From the NCBI RefSeq assembly GCF_029577735.1, contig NZ_JARQTO010000012.1:1-64000 (forward strand): a stretch of DNA of 64,000 nucleotides, read 5' to 3'. The position numbers and the translations under genes are program-made. This DNA is from Exercitatus varius. GTDB lineage: Bacteria > Pseudomonadota > Gammaproteobacteria > Enterobacterales > Pasteurellaceae. The notes under the pieces are model-generated. The model saw nothing but the letters and a program-made list of their open reading frames with translations, made no database searches and had not been told where the DNA came from. Below are positions 42,355 to 50,839 of this stretch, in pieces. How positions within the stretch are numbered: the first letter of the stretch is position 1; each line of letters opens with the position of its first letter.

Positions 42355-43014
42355 TTACGCGATTTCCTTCGCCGCCGTTTGTAGCAATTTGTAACCCACA
42401 AAGCCAAGTAGCAAACCTGCGATCTTATCGATATAAAAAGCAATTTTACTGAAAGTTTGACGTACGCGTTTTTGGGAAAGAACGAAAATAATCATCGTAT
42501 CCCATACAAATACCAGTAATGTCATCCATATACCCAATCCGACCGATAACATCATTCCCGATTCGGGCGTGAGTACCACGGAGAACAGGCTCAAATAAAA
42601 GATGATGTTTTTCGGGTTGGATAAGCCTGACCCCATTCCTAACCAAAACTCCTTCCAAAAAGAAGGTGCATTTTGCAGGCGGCTTTCATCTTGATTTTGA
42701 ATTAAAAAAGCGTAGTCATGTCGGCGTGCTTTGAGTGCGTGGTAGGCAATGTAGAGTAAAAAGCAACCGCCGATAATTTTAAGCGTAACCATCAACCATA
42801 AGGAATGAGCGATAGCCGAGCCGACACCGATAACGCAGAGTACGATATAAATACCATTAGCAAGTGCAATGCCAAGAGAGACTCCGACAGCACGACGACG
42901 CGTATTACGTAACGCGCTGCGCACTACCATCAAAAAATCAGGACCCGGACTGATTAATGCGAGAAAATGTGCTATCACTACCGTGGAAATAATCGGAAAT
43001 AAATCTGAAAACAT
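42355..43014 (-). CDS. LysE/RhtB-family amino acid exporter
   Basis: A 219-aa membrane protein with about six hydrophobic segments. The N-terminal signature FLALISPGPDFLMVVRSALRNTRRRAVGVSLG is typical of the RhtB family (SPGPD motif). It exports amino acids or derivatives; the substrate is unknown. It is placed between hisG and hisD, downstream of the his attenuator, so it may be expressed on histidine starvation, or it may have its own promoter. The 83-bp gap to hisG and 277-bp gap to hisD are larger than typical for this operon. Confidence 0.88.
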   Translation of the reverse strand: MFSDLFPIISTVVIAHFLALISPGPDFLMVVRSALRNTRRRAVGVSLGIALANGIYIVLCVIGVGSAIAHSLWLMVTLKIIGGCFLLYIAYHALKARRHDYAFLIQNQDESRLQNAPSFWKEFWLGMGSGLSNPKNIIFYLSLFSVVLTPESGMMLSVGLGIWMTLLVFVWDTMIIFVLSQKRVRQTFSKIAFYIDKIAGLLLGFVGYKLLQTAAKEIA

Positions 43015-43097
43015 ATTTCACCTCTCTGATTATATTGATAAAAATAACATAAAATCCGACCGAACTTTTCCTTTTTGCAAAGCAAAAATGAGAGATT

Positions 43098-44000
43098 TCA
43101 CGCTAACATTTTCTCAATCGGCAATACCAGCACCGAACTGGCGCCCATTTCTTTCAGTTGCTCCATGGTTTCCCAGAATAATGTTTCCTGGCTGACCACA
43201 TGCATTGCCACTTTGCTGTCGTCGTGGGCGAGCGGGAGAATGGTCGGATTCTCTACGCCTGGTAAAAGTGCGGTGATTTCTTCGAGTTTTTCTTTCGGCG
43301 CGTGCAGCATAATGTATTTGGATTCGGCTGCCTGTTGCACGCCCTGAATGCGGGTGAGAAGTTTATCCACAAGTTGTTGTTTATCGCCGTCCAGCGGTTC
43401 GGCACGTTGAATCAGACAGGCTTTGGATTGGTAAATCACTTCCACTTCTTTTAAGCCGTTGGCTTCCAGTGTGGCGCCGGAGGAAACCAAATCACAGATT
43501 GCGTGCGCAATGCCCGCGCTGGGCGCAACTTCGACCGAGCCGTTAAGCAGAATACTTTTAAACGGCACGCCTTGTTCTTTCATATAGCGTTTCAGCAAAT
43601 TCGGGTAAGATGTGGCAATCAGAGCGTTATTAAAATCCTGCACGCCGTGATAGGGTTGGTCGCGATCAATGGCCAGTGACAAACGGCAGCCGCCGAAATC
43701 CAGGGTGCGCAGTTTTTTGTATTCCACTTTTTCGCCGCCGGCAATGCGTCCGAGTTCTTCCTCTTCCAACACGTTTTCGCCGATAATGCCGAGATCCACC
43801 ACGCCGTCGAATACCAATCCCGGAATATCGTCATCACGCACGCGCAGAATTTCAATCGGCAGATTCTCCGAATAGGCAATCAGCCGCTGCTCGTTCCAGG
43901 TAATTTTCACACCGCATTGTTTGAGCAGTTCGTTACAGTCTTTGCTTAAACGTCCTTTTTTCTGCAACGCGATACGTAAACGGTTATTGCTGTTTGTCAT
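43098..44000 (-). CDS. hisG: ATP phosphoribosyltransferase, long form
   Basis: A 300-aa enzyme, first and feedback-controlled step of histidine synthesis. NRLRIALQKKGRLSKDC at the N-terminus, GVVDLGIIGENVLEE, and the C-terminal ACT-like regulatory domain (residues about 225-300) mark the hexameric long type that needs no HisZ. It follows the leader peptide and attenuator. Confidence 0.97.
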   Translation of the reverse strand: MTNSNNRLRIALQKKGRLSKDCNELLKQCGVKITWNEQRLIAYSENLPIEILRVRDDDIPGLVFDGVVDLGIIGENVLEEEELGRIAGGEKVEYKKLRTLDFGGCRLSLAIDRDQPYHGVQDFNNALIATSYPNLLKRYMKEQGVPFKSILLNGSVEVAPSAGIAHAICDLVSSGATLEANGLKEVEVIYQSKACLIQRAEPLDGDKQQLVDKLLTRIQGVQQAAESKYIMLHAPKEKLEEITALLPGVENPTILPLAHDDSKVAMHVVSQETLFWETMEQLKEMGASSVLVLPIEKMLA

Positions 44001-44031
44001 ATTGTTTTCCTTTTTGTCTTAATTTTGGGGT

Positions 44032-44116
44032 AAAAAAAAAATCTCTCGAAAGTAGAAAATCACTTCCGAGAGATTGAAAATTGAGGAACTCACACTTGCT
44101 CGGAAGTTTTCTTCCG
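44032..44116 (-). promoter_or_regulatory. his operon attenuator (terminator and antiterminator)
   Basis: On the minus strand three mutually exclusive pairings can be drawn. A:B is a perfect hairpin CGGAAG/CTTCCG (44101-44116). B:C pairs ACTTCCGAG (44099-44107) with CTCGGAAGT (44062-44070), nine perfect pairs, as antiterminator. C:D is the terminator with arms ATCTCTCGGAAGT and ACTTTCGAGAGAT (44041-44075) followed by nine T residues (44032-44040). This is the classic layout of a histidine attenuator. Confidence 0.93.
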
Positions 44117-44143
44117 AACACCACATTATGCCCGAAAGAATGT

Positions 44144-44188
44144 TCAGGAAGAATGATGGTGATGATGCAAAGTGTTGTTAAAGTTCAT
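44144..44188 (-). CDS. hisL: his operon leader peptide
   Basis: A 14-codon frame reading MNFNNTLHHHHHSS, with five consecutive His codons, preceded by AGGA six bases before the ATG. It ends 28 bases before region A of the attenuator. Ribosome stalling at the His codons when charged tRNA-His is scarce would free region B to pair with C. Compare the seven-His E. coli HisL. Confidence 0.95.
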   Translation of the reverse strand: MNFNNTLHHHHHSS

Positions 44189-44218
44189 AATCAATCCTAT
44201 GTTAGGTTCGTAGCCATT

Positions 44219-44247
44219 AAAATACGGAAAAAATTTTCTACTTGCAA
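44219..44247 (-). promoter_or_regulatory. Probable his operon promoter
   Basis: On the minus strand TTGCAA (44242-44247) and TATTTT (44219-44224) are separated by 17 bp. Transcription would start near 44212, giving a leader of about 24 bases before hisL. The -35 box lies in the last codons of the upstream methyltransferase gene. Confidence 0.65.
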
Positions 44248-45026
44248 GCGGTTTTCTTAAATTTTTTAAAATCTGAAACGTTTTTTCTCGCTTTTACAAA
44301 AAGCAGCACGGGGCGATGTTGCAGATCCTTAAATTCCGCCTGCCATTCCGGACGGTCGGCAAGCATGGGTTCCTGCACGTTTTCGATAACAAATCCCGCT
44401 TTAATCAGATTATTCATAATAGTCGCCGTGGTGCGATGATAAGTTTTAAACGGCTGTTTAAACCAACTTCGGTTGCGTTCGCCTTCATCGCGATAAAAAT
44501 TCAAACGGTACGCCAGCTGTTCTTTTTGTGCATTTTTCTCCCAGCGTTCACCGCCTTTGTAAGCGGTCACAATGGGATGTTCCTGCGAAAAAATCAACGT
44601 TCCCTGCGGTTTCAGCTTCGCCGCGACGGTATTGAGCAATCCCGGGAAATCCTGCACGTAATGGAAGGCAAAAGAACTGGTTATTAGGTCAAATTCGGAT
44701 TCCGCCAATTGTGACAAACATTCCATCGGCGCCCGATATAACGCAAAGTGCGGTCGAAAATCCGCAAGTTTTTTTTCCGCTTGCCGCAGCATGGCGGCGG
44801 ATAAATCCACGCCCGCTACGAAACCGGCGCCGCGCTCCAGATATAAACGTAAATGTTCACCGCTGCCGCAGCCTAAATCCAGTAATTTTTTCCCCGTTAA
44901 ATCAGGCAGTAAAGACAACATGGTCGGCTTTTCCACAATGTTGTTCAGACTGACGGGATTCGCCCGTAACTTTTGATACGACTCAAAAAAGTTTTCCGTA
45001 TCGTAAACGGATTGCCGTTCTGCCAT
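44238..45026 (-). CDS. Class I SAM-dependent methyltransferase
   Basis: A 262-aa protein (start at the second of two adjacent ATGs; either is possible). The SAM site is clear: KLLDLGCGSGEHLRLYLERGAGFVAGVDLSAAML (motif I and acidic strand-2 end), then FDLITSSFAFHYV and LKPQGTLIFSQEHP. The substrate is unknown; the fold resembles small-molecule methyltransferases of the Methyltransf_11 type. It lies 10 bp after the aromatic amino acid permease gene and is likely co-transcribed with it. It carries an uptake signal inside the coding region (44746). Confidence 0.85.
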   Translation of the reverse strand: MAERQSVYDTENFFESYQKLRANPVSLNNIVEKPTMLSLLPDLTGKKLLDLGCGSGEHLRLYLERGAGFVAGVDLSAAMLRQAEKKLADFRPHFALYRAPMECLSQLAESEFDLITSSFAFHYVQDFPGLLNTVAAKLKPQGTLIFSQEHPIVTAYKGGERWEKNAQKEQLAYRLNFYRDEGERNRSWFKQPFKTYHRTTATIMNNLIKAGFVIENVQEPMLADRPEWQAEFKDLQHRPVLLFVKARKNVSDFKKFKKTACK

Positions 45027-45039
45027 CATCGCCCGCTCA

Positions 45040-46293
45040 TTAACCTTTAAACACCGGCAACCAGCCGAATTGCGCCGCCAGTTGCGACAAAATATTCAAC
45101 AGACCGAAGAAAATGACGAAATAAACCATCAGATTACCGCCGAAAACGGTGTATTGGCGCTGCGGAAATTTCGTGCGGCTGGCTTTGGCGAGCAGCGCCG
45201 GCACGATGGCCGCCCAAATCGTCGCAGCCAACCCCGCATAACCGATGGCAATCACAAATCCGTAAGGAAATTTCAAACTGAGCAGCAACGGCGGCAGAAA
45301 TGTTACCAACGCGGTTTTGGTTCGGCCCGCGCGGCTATCGTCAAACCCGCACAAATCGGCAATATAATCGAATAACCCTAAAGTTACGCCCAAAAACGAG
45401 CTGGCAATCGCCATGTAAGCAAAGAAATTTAACGCAACGCCGATATAATCCGTCCGAATGTATCGCCCCAACACATTCAATAACGCCGCAATATCGCCGC
45501 CTTTCTCGATAACCGGCGCGAATTCGGCGCGCGGTAAATTGCCCTGAATCGCCAACTGCCACAGCACATAAATCAGCAATGCAAGAAAGGTGCCGATAAA
45601 TACGGATTTCGCCACTTTTCCCGCATTTCGGTCGTAATATTTGACCAGGCTCGGAACATTCTGATGAAAGCCGAAAGACACTAAACACACGGGCAACGCC
45701 ACAAATGCGTAAGACACATAGTGCGGATCCGAACGAACCGCGGAATCAAACAGTAATTCGCCGTGAGAAGACGCGACCAGCCCCGATACCGACAGGAAAA
45801 AAGAAATCACCATGCCCGCAATCAATACCGTACTGAAACGATCCACCGCCTTGGTGGAAAACCACACGAACGCCGCTAATACAAAGGTGAAAACCAACGC
45901 GCCGGCGGTTCGTCCGATTTCCACCGGGTTCTGTTCGGTGCTCAGCAGTTGATTGGCCATTTCTTCCGTAATTCCGCCGCCGGAAGTGATATAGGCGTAA
46001 GTCAGAATATACAACACGAATGCCAGCGATAAGCCGTTCAGCACGTTCCAACCGTTGCCCAGCAAGTCTTTCACAATCGTATCGAAACTGGCGCCGGTGG
46101 GATAATGCAAATTGGCTTCCAACAACATTAAGCCCGAAGACATCATGCAAAACCAAGTATAAATCAGAATTAACAGCGAGCCCGTAAACCAAACGCCCGC
46201 AGTTGAAATCGGATTAGCCAGCATTCCAGCGCCAATGGTGCCGCCCGCAATAATCATTATGCCGCCCAGTAAAGGAGGTTGTTTGTTTGTCAT
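45040..46293 (-). CDS. mtr: Aromatic amino acid permease, tryptophan-type (Mtr/TnaB/TyrP family)
   Basis: A 417-aa inner-membrane permease with about 11 transmembrane helices. The N-terminal LLGGIMIIAGGTIGAGMLANPISTAG is the family signature (helix 1 substrate site); SYAFVALPVCLVSFGFHQNVPSLVKYY is the central conserved block. The start MTNKQPPLLGG is chosen because an upstream extension would run into the promoter. A TrpR-like operator on the promoter supports tryptophan over tyrosine as substrate; the tyrosine carrier TyrP remains possible. Confidence 0.85.
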   Translation of the reverse strand: MTNKQPPLLGGIMIIAGGTIGAGMLANPISTAGVWFTGSLLILIYTWFCMMSSGLMLLEANLHYPTGASFDTIVKDLLGNGWNVLNGLSLAFVLYILTYAYITSGGGITEEMANQLLSTEQNPVEIGRTAGALVFTFVLAAFVWFSTKAVDRFSTVLIAGMVISFFLSVSGLVASSHGELLFDSAVRSDPHYVSYAFVALPVCLVSFGFHQNVPSLVKYYDRNAGKVAKSVFIGTFLALLIYVLWQLAIQGNLPRAEFAPVIEKGGDIAALLNVLGRYIRTDYIGVALNFFAYMAIASSFLGVTLGLFDYIADLCGFDDSRAGRTKTALVTFLPPLLLSLKFPYGFVIAIGYAGLAATIWAAIVPALLAKASRTKFPQRQYTVFGGNLMVYFVIFFGLLNILSQLAAQFGWLPVFKG

Positions 46294-46318
46294 AAAATTG
46301 TTCCGTGAAATAAATTTT

Positions 46319-46352
46319 GCACTATTATAGTAGTACAAAAAAGACAAAACAA
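46319..46352 (-). promoter_or_regulatory. Promoter with TrpR-like operator upstream of mtr
   Basis: On the minus strand TTGTTT (46347-46352) and TATAAT (46324-46329) are 17 bp apart. An 18-bp inverted repeat with half-sites GCACTA and TAGTAC (46319-46336) covers the -10 box; spacing and half-sites agree with the trp operator consensus (GnACTA-N6-TAGTnC). The transcript would start about 25 bp before the permease start. Confidence 0.75.
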
Positions 46353-46355
46353 GTT

Positions 46356-46452
46356 AAAAGTGCGGTCAAAAAAAGCAACGTTTTTTGAACCTTGGCTTTG
46401 CCAACGGTGGCGAAGCCATAAGTAATCGCACCGGCGATTACGCATAAAATTT
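46356..46452 (+). repeat. Triple-hairpin dispersed repeat, copy G
   Basis: A full copy with the uptake signal at the left end. Stem 1 is weakened (GCAACGTTTTTTG) and stem 2 has one change (CCTTGGC). It lies just upstream of the mtr promoter and just after the YczE-type gene. Confidence 0.92.
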
Positions 46453-46485
46453 GAATTGTTTTTTAGAAAGACGGAATACGCCGAA

Positions 46486-47124
46486 TCAACGGGGAAAACG
46501 CGCCACCTGCGCCAGAGTGAATTGCACAGTCCAACCGATGGACAAGGCAAAAATCAACGTGCCGACGCCCACGGTTCCGCCCAGGCAGAAACCAAGAAAA
46601 CAAACCGTGACTTCAATACAGGTGCGAACGATTCCCACTTTCCAGTGAAATCGCTGGCAAAGCCCGACCATCAGCCCGTCGCGTGGGCCGGCGCCTTGAT
46701 GACAAGTCAGATAAATGGCGGAACCGACACCGAAACAGAAAATGCCGAACAAGACATAGGCAAAACGGCTCCAAAGTGAAACGGGAAGGGGCGCGGTTTT
46801 CACCGTAACGCCCAAAAAAATTGCGATAACCACAATATTCAGAATGGTGCCGAGCCCCATATGCAGTTTCAGCGGAAACCAGAACAGCATGACGATAACG
46901 CTGATAAAAAAAGACGCCCAGCCGACGCTGATACCGCATTGTAATGAAATGCCTTGAGACAGAATGGTCCAGGGGGCGGATCCCAAATCCGACAGAAGTA
47001 GCAAGCCTTCGCCGATTCCCACAATGGTGAGCGACATGCACAACATCGCCAACGAGCGCCATTCCAACGACCAAAGCGACATGGCGGTCCAAGGGGTTTG
47101 CGGCAAGACTTTGAATTTCGACAT
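46486..47124 (-). CDS. YczE/YyaS-type integral membrane protein
   Basis: A 212-aa protein with about five or six hydrophobic segments. Blocks such as GIGEGLLLLSDLGSAPWTILSQGIS and TCHQGAGPRDGLMVGL are typical of the YczE/YitT-like family of unknown function (COG2364). It stands alone, divergent from nupC, with a repeat copy after it. No transport substrate can be inferred. Confidence 0.8.
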   Translation of the reverse strand: MSKFKVLPQTPWTAMSLWSLEWRSLAMLCMSLTIVGIGEGLLLLSDLGSAPWTILSQGISLQCGISVGWASFFISVIVMLFWFPLKLHMGLGTILNIVVIAIFLGVTVKTAPLPVSLWSRFAYVLFGIFCFGVGSAIYLTCHQGAGPRDGLMVGLCQRFHWKVGIVRTCIEVTVCFLGFCLGGTVGVGTLIFALSIGWTVQFTLAQVARFPR

Positions 47125-47263
47125 AAAAACCTGTTAACAATGAATTCCGCCTAATAATAAAGAAAGTGCGGTCAAAATTAAACAAAAATCTGGTGATAAC
47201 TTATAGCTAAATCGCCTAAAAAACGCTAAAATTCAACAGTTTTATCATCTTGGGAGACTCATA

Positions 47264-48529
47264 ATGTCTGCACTAATCAGCCTCTTAGGCATGGTCGTAC
47301 TGCTTGCCATCGCCTTCCTGCTTTCCAATAATCGCAAAGCCATTAATTACCGCACGGTACTCGGCGCACTCGCCATTCAAGTGCTGTTCGGCGCGTTAAT
47401 TCTTTATGTTCCGGTCGGCCGCCATGCATTGCAATGGGTGTCGGACGGCGTACAGAGCGTCATAAATTACGGCTTTGAAGGCGTGAAATTCGTATTCGGC
47501 GGTCTTGCCGGCGACAAGATCTTTGAAGTGCTGGGCGGCGACGGCTTTATTTTTGCCGTGCGCGTATTACCGAATATTATTTTCTTCTCCGCGTTAATTT
47601 CAGTGCTCTACTATATCGGTATTATGCAATGGGTTATCAAAATTATCGGCGGCGCATTGAAGAAATTGCTCGGGACCTCAAAATCCGAGTCCATGTCTGC
47701 GGCGGCGAATATTTTCGTCGGTCAAACCGAAGCGCCGCTTATCGTTAAGCCTTACATCAGCAAAATGACGCAATCGGAATTATTTGCCGTTATGTGCGGC
47801 GGTTTAGCCTCCATCGCCGGTTCCGTTCTGGCCGGTTATGCGGGCATGGGCGTGCCGTTGACTTACTTAATCGCCGCGTCATTTATGGCGGCGCCGGCAG
47901 GATTGTTGTTCGCTAAAATTCTCTATCCGCAAACCGAACAATTCGATGACGATATGACCCACGTGGAATTGGAAAAACCGTCCAACATTTTAGATGCCGC
48001 CGCCGGCGGAGCTTCGTCCGGTATGCAGTTGGCCTTAAATGTCGGCGCCATGTTAATCGCTTTCGTAGCCTTGATCGCCTTAATTAACGGAATTCTCGGC
48101 GGTGTCGGCGGTTGGTTCGATATGCCGGAATTATCTTTAGGTATGATTTTCGGTTGGGTGTTCAAGCCATTGGCATGGATTATCGGCGTACCTTGGGAAG
48201 AAGCCAATATTGCCGGACAAATGATCGGTACCAAACTGGCAATCAACGAATTTGTGGGATACATGGAATTTGCCAAATATCTCAACCCGGAAAGTGCGGT
48301 ACAATTAGGCGATAAAACCAAAGCCATCATCACATTCGCATTATGCGGTTTTGCCAACTTTAGCTCTATCGCCATTCTTATCGGCGGCTTGGGCGGGATG
48401 GCGCCAAACCGTCGCGGAGACATCGCACGGTTGGGAATTAAAGCGGTCATCGCCGGTTCGCTCGCCAACTTAATGAGCGCCACCATCGCTGGCTTATTTA
48501 TCGGTTTAAGCGGTGTCGCATTAGCGTGA
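47264..48529 (+). CDS. nupC: NupC-family concentrative nucleoside transporter
   Basis: A 421-aa permease of the CNT family with about ten transmembrane segments. Family motifs include FVGQTEAPLIVKPYI (QTEAP substrate motif), GGLASIAGSVLAGYAGMGVP, and the C-terminal ALCGFANFSSIAILIGGLGGMAP. It brings nucleosides in by proton or sodium symport. It is upstream of deoB and deoD, which degrade nucleosides, but a terminator separates it from them. Confidence 0.92.
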   Translation: MSALISLLGMVVLLAIAFLLSNNRKAINYRTVLGALAIQVLFGALILYVPVGRHALQWVSDGVQSVINYGFEGVKFVFGGLAGDKIFEVLGGDGFIFAVRVLPNIIFFSALISVLYYIGIMQWVIKIIGGALKKLLGTSKSESMSAAANIFVGQTEAPLIVKPYISKMTQSELFAVMCGGLASIAGSVLAGYAGMGVPLTYLIAASFMAAPAGLLFAKILYPQTEQFDDDMTHVELEKPSNILDAAAGGASSGMQLALNVGAMLIAFVALIALINGILGGVGGWFDMPELSLGMIFGWVFKPLAWIIGVPWEEANIAGQMIGTKLAINEFVGYMEFAKYLNPESAVQLGDKTKAIITFALCGFANFSSIAILIGGLGGMAPNRRGDIARLGIKAVIAGSLANLMSATIAGLFIGLSGVALA

Positions 48530-48576
48530 TTCCTGCTATACTAAATAAAAGCCGTCGCGCTTAACGGAACACATAC

Positions 48577-48604
48577 AAAACCACAGTTTGGCTGTGGTTT
48601 TGTC
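48577..48604 (+). terminator. nupC terminator
   Basis: AAAACCACAG and CTGTGGTTTT form a 10-bp stem with a 5-base loop, about 50 bp after the nupC stop. Confidence 0.85.
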
Positions 48605-48678
48605 ACATTAGGACCAAGCTAAACGATTGCTTTGTTCGAAATATACAGTTTTCGGGATTGAATATAAGGAGAAAAACC

Positions 48679-49866
48679 ATGAAACGCGTACTGATTATGA
48701 TGCTGGATTCATTTGGTATCGGCGGCGCAGAAGATGCGGAAAAATTCGGCGATAAAGGTTCAAATACGCTGGGACACATTGCGGAACGGCAAGCATCGTT
48801 GAATCTGCCGCACCTGGAAAGCCTCGGTTTAGGGCTGGCGGCGAAAGAATCCTGCGGCGAATTACCAAAACATTTCAAAAATCAACCGCACTTAATCGGC
48901 GGTTACGCCTTTGCCCGCGAAATTTCATCGGGTAAAGACACCACCTCGGGACATTGGGAAATCGCCGGTGTACCCGTATTGTTCGATTGGGGCTTATTTC
49001 CCGACAAACAAAACAGCTTCCCGAAACCGTTGCTTGATCGCATCGTCGCCAAATCCGGCATTAAAGGCTATCTCGGAAATTGTCATTCTTCCGGCACCGT
49101 GATTTTAGATCAACTGGGCGAAGAACATATGAAAACCGGCTTACCGATTTTTTACACTTCCGCCGACTCGGTTTTCCAAATTGCCGCCCACGAAGAAACC
49201 TTCGGACTGAATAATTTATACGAACTGTGCGAAATTGTGCGCGCCGAACTGGAAGGCTATAATATCGGACGGGTTATCGCGCGTCCGTTTATCGGCAACA
49301 AAGCGGGAGAATTCAAACGCACCGGTAACCGCCGCGACTATTCCGTCGAACCGCCGGCAAAAACCGTACTGCAAAAATTGATCGAAGAAAAAGACGGCAC
49401 GGTGGTTTCCGTGGGCAAAATCGCCGACATTTACGCTCACACCGGCATCAGCAAAACGGTTAAAGCCACAGGATTGGAAGAGTTGTTCGACAAAACGTTG
49501 GAAGAAGTGAAAAGTGCGGGTGATAATACGATAGTTTTTACTAACTTCGTGAATTTCGATGCGGATTTCGGCCATCGCCGCGACGTGGCGGGTTACGCCA
49601 AGGGTTTGGAATATTTCGACTGTCGTCTGCCCGAATTACTGCAACTGATGCAAACTGACGACTTGCTGATTATCACCGCCGATCACGGTTGCGACCCGAC
49701 CTGGACGGGTTCCGACCACACCCGCGAACACATTCCGGTGTTGATGTACGGCACTCAGGTTCCAACCAAATTCTTAGGCGGACGGGATACCTTCGCCGAC
49801 ATCGGTCAAACTATCGCCAAGTATTTGGCACTTTCACCGATGGAATACGGCACGCCGATTATTTAA
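48679..49866 (+). CDS. deoB: Phosphopentomutase
   Basis: A 395-aa alkaline-phosphatase-superfamily enzyme interconverting (deoxy)ribose 1- and 5-phosphates. MLDSFGIGG with the metal Asp, the phosphothreonine region GKDTTSGHWEIAG, FTNFVNFDADFGHRRD and ITADHGCDPTWTGSDHTREHIP metal motifs are all present. The start ATG behind AAGGAG is chosen over a codon 21 bp earlier. It works with DeoD, 54 bp downstream. Confidence 0.96.
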   Translation: MKRVLIMMLDSFGIGGAEDAEKFGDKGSNTLGHIAERQASLNLPHLESLGLGLAAKESCGELPKHFKNQPHLIGGYAFAREISSGKDTTSGHWEIAGVPVLFDWGLFPDKQNSFPKPLLDRIVAKSGIKGYLGNCHSSGTVILDQLGEEHMKTGLPIFYTSADSVFQIAAHEETFGLNNLYELCEIVRAELEGYNIGRVIARPFIGNKAGEFKRTGNRRDYSVEPPAKTVLQKLIEEKDGTVVSVGKIADIYAHTGISKTVKATGLEELFDKTLEEVKSAGDNTIVFTNFVNFDADFGHRRDVAGYAKGLEYFDCRLPELLQLMQTDDLLIITADHGCDPTWTGSDHTREHIPVLMYGTQVPTKFLGGRDTFADIGQTIAKYLALSPMEYGTPII

Positions 49867-49920
49867 CCGACGTATTTAAGCTTGTTACGGCAAGCGATTC
49901 AAATAAATTAAGGAAATTTT

Positions 49921-50637
49921 ATGACTCCACACATTAACGCACCGGCCGGCGCCTTCGCCGATGTCGTATTAATGCCCGGCGATCCGCTGCGGGCCAAATA
50001 TATCGCGGAAACCTTTTTAGAAAACGCCGAACTCGTCACCGACGTACGCAATATGTTGGGTTACACCGGCAGTTATAAAGGACGTCGCGTTTCCGTTATG
50101 GGGCACGGCATGGGCATTCCGTCCTGTTCCATTTACAGCAAAGAACTCATCACCGAATACGGTGTGAAAAAAATCATCCGCGTCGGTTCATGCGGCGCAG
50201 TCCGTCACGACGTTCACGTCCGGGACGTCGTTATCGGCCTGGGCGCCTGTACCGACAGCAAAGTCAATCGCATCCGCTTCAAAGACAACGACTTTGCCGC
50301 CATCGCCGATTTCGACATGGCGCAGGCGGCGGTTTTAGCGGCGAAAAATAAGGGAATCAACGTACGCGTCGGCAATTTGTTCTCCGCCGATTTATTCTAT
50401 ACGCCCGATGTGGAAATGTTCGACGTAATGGAAAAATACGGCGTTCTCGGCGTGGAAATGGAAGCCGCCGGCATTTACGGCGTCGCGGCGGAATTCGGCG
50501 CCAAAGCGCTCACCATCTGTACCGTATCGGATCACATCCGAACCGGCGAACAAACCAGCCCGGAAGAGCGTCAGCTCACTTTTAACGAGATGATCGAAAT
50601 CGCGCTGGAATCCGTTTTATTGGGTGACAACGATTAA
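49921..50637 (+). CDS. deoD: Purine nucleoside phosphorylase DeoD
   Basis: A 238-aa hexameric phosphorylase that cleaves purine nucleosides with phosphate. MPGDPLRAKYIAETFL, GHGMGIPSCSIYSKELI, RVGSCGAV and GVEMEAAGIYGVAAEFGAKALTICTVSDH (with the catalytic Asp) are typical. It makes (deoxy)ribose 1-phosphate for DeoB and free purine bases for salvage. The 200-bp gap behind it carries a weak pair of uptake signals. Confidence 0.97.
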   Translation: MTPHINAPAGAFADVVLMPGDPLRAKYIAETFLENAELVTDVRNMLGYTGSYKGRRVSVMGHGMGIPSCSIYSKELITEYGVKKIIRVGSCGAVRHDVHVRDVVIGLGACTDSKVNRIRFKDNDFAAIADFDMAQAAVLAAKNKGINVRVGNLFSADLFYTPDVEMFDVMEKYGVLGVEMEAAGIYGVAAEFGAKALTICTVSDHIRTGEQTSPEERQLTFNEMIEIALESVLLGDND

Positions 50638-50839
50638 TTTTCAACCAAAGTGCGGGCAAAAATTTCAACATTTTTTATGTCCGATACGGTTTGGATATGA
50701 TGTAAAAATTCCACCGTTTCCGACCAAAAATAAAGAAAAATTTGTCAATTTTTGACCGCACTTGCTTGAACTTCCCCTTTTTCAACCTTATCTAATCCGC
50801 TAAACTAACAAAAATTTTCCGAATGAACTGGAGTATTAA

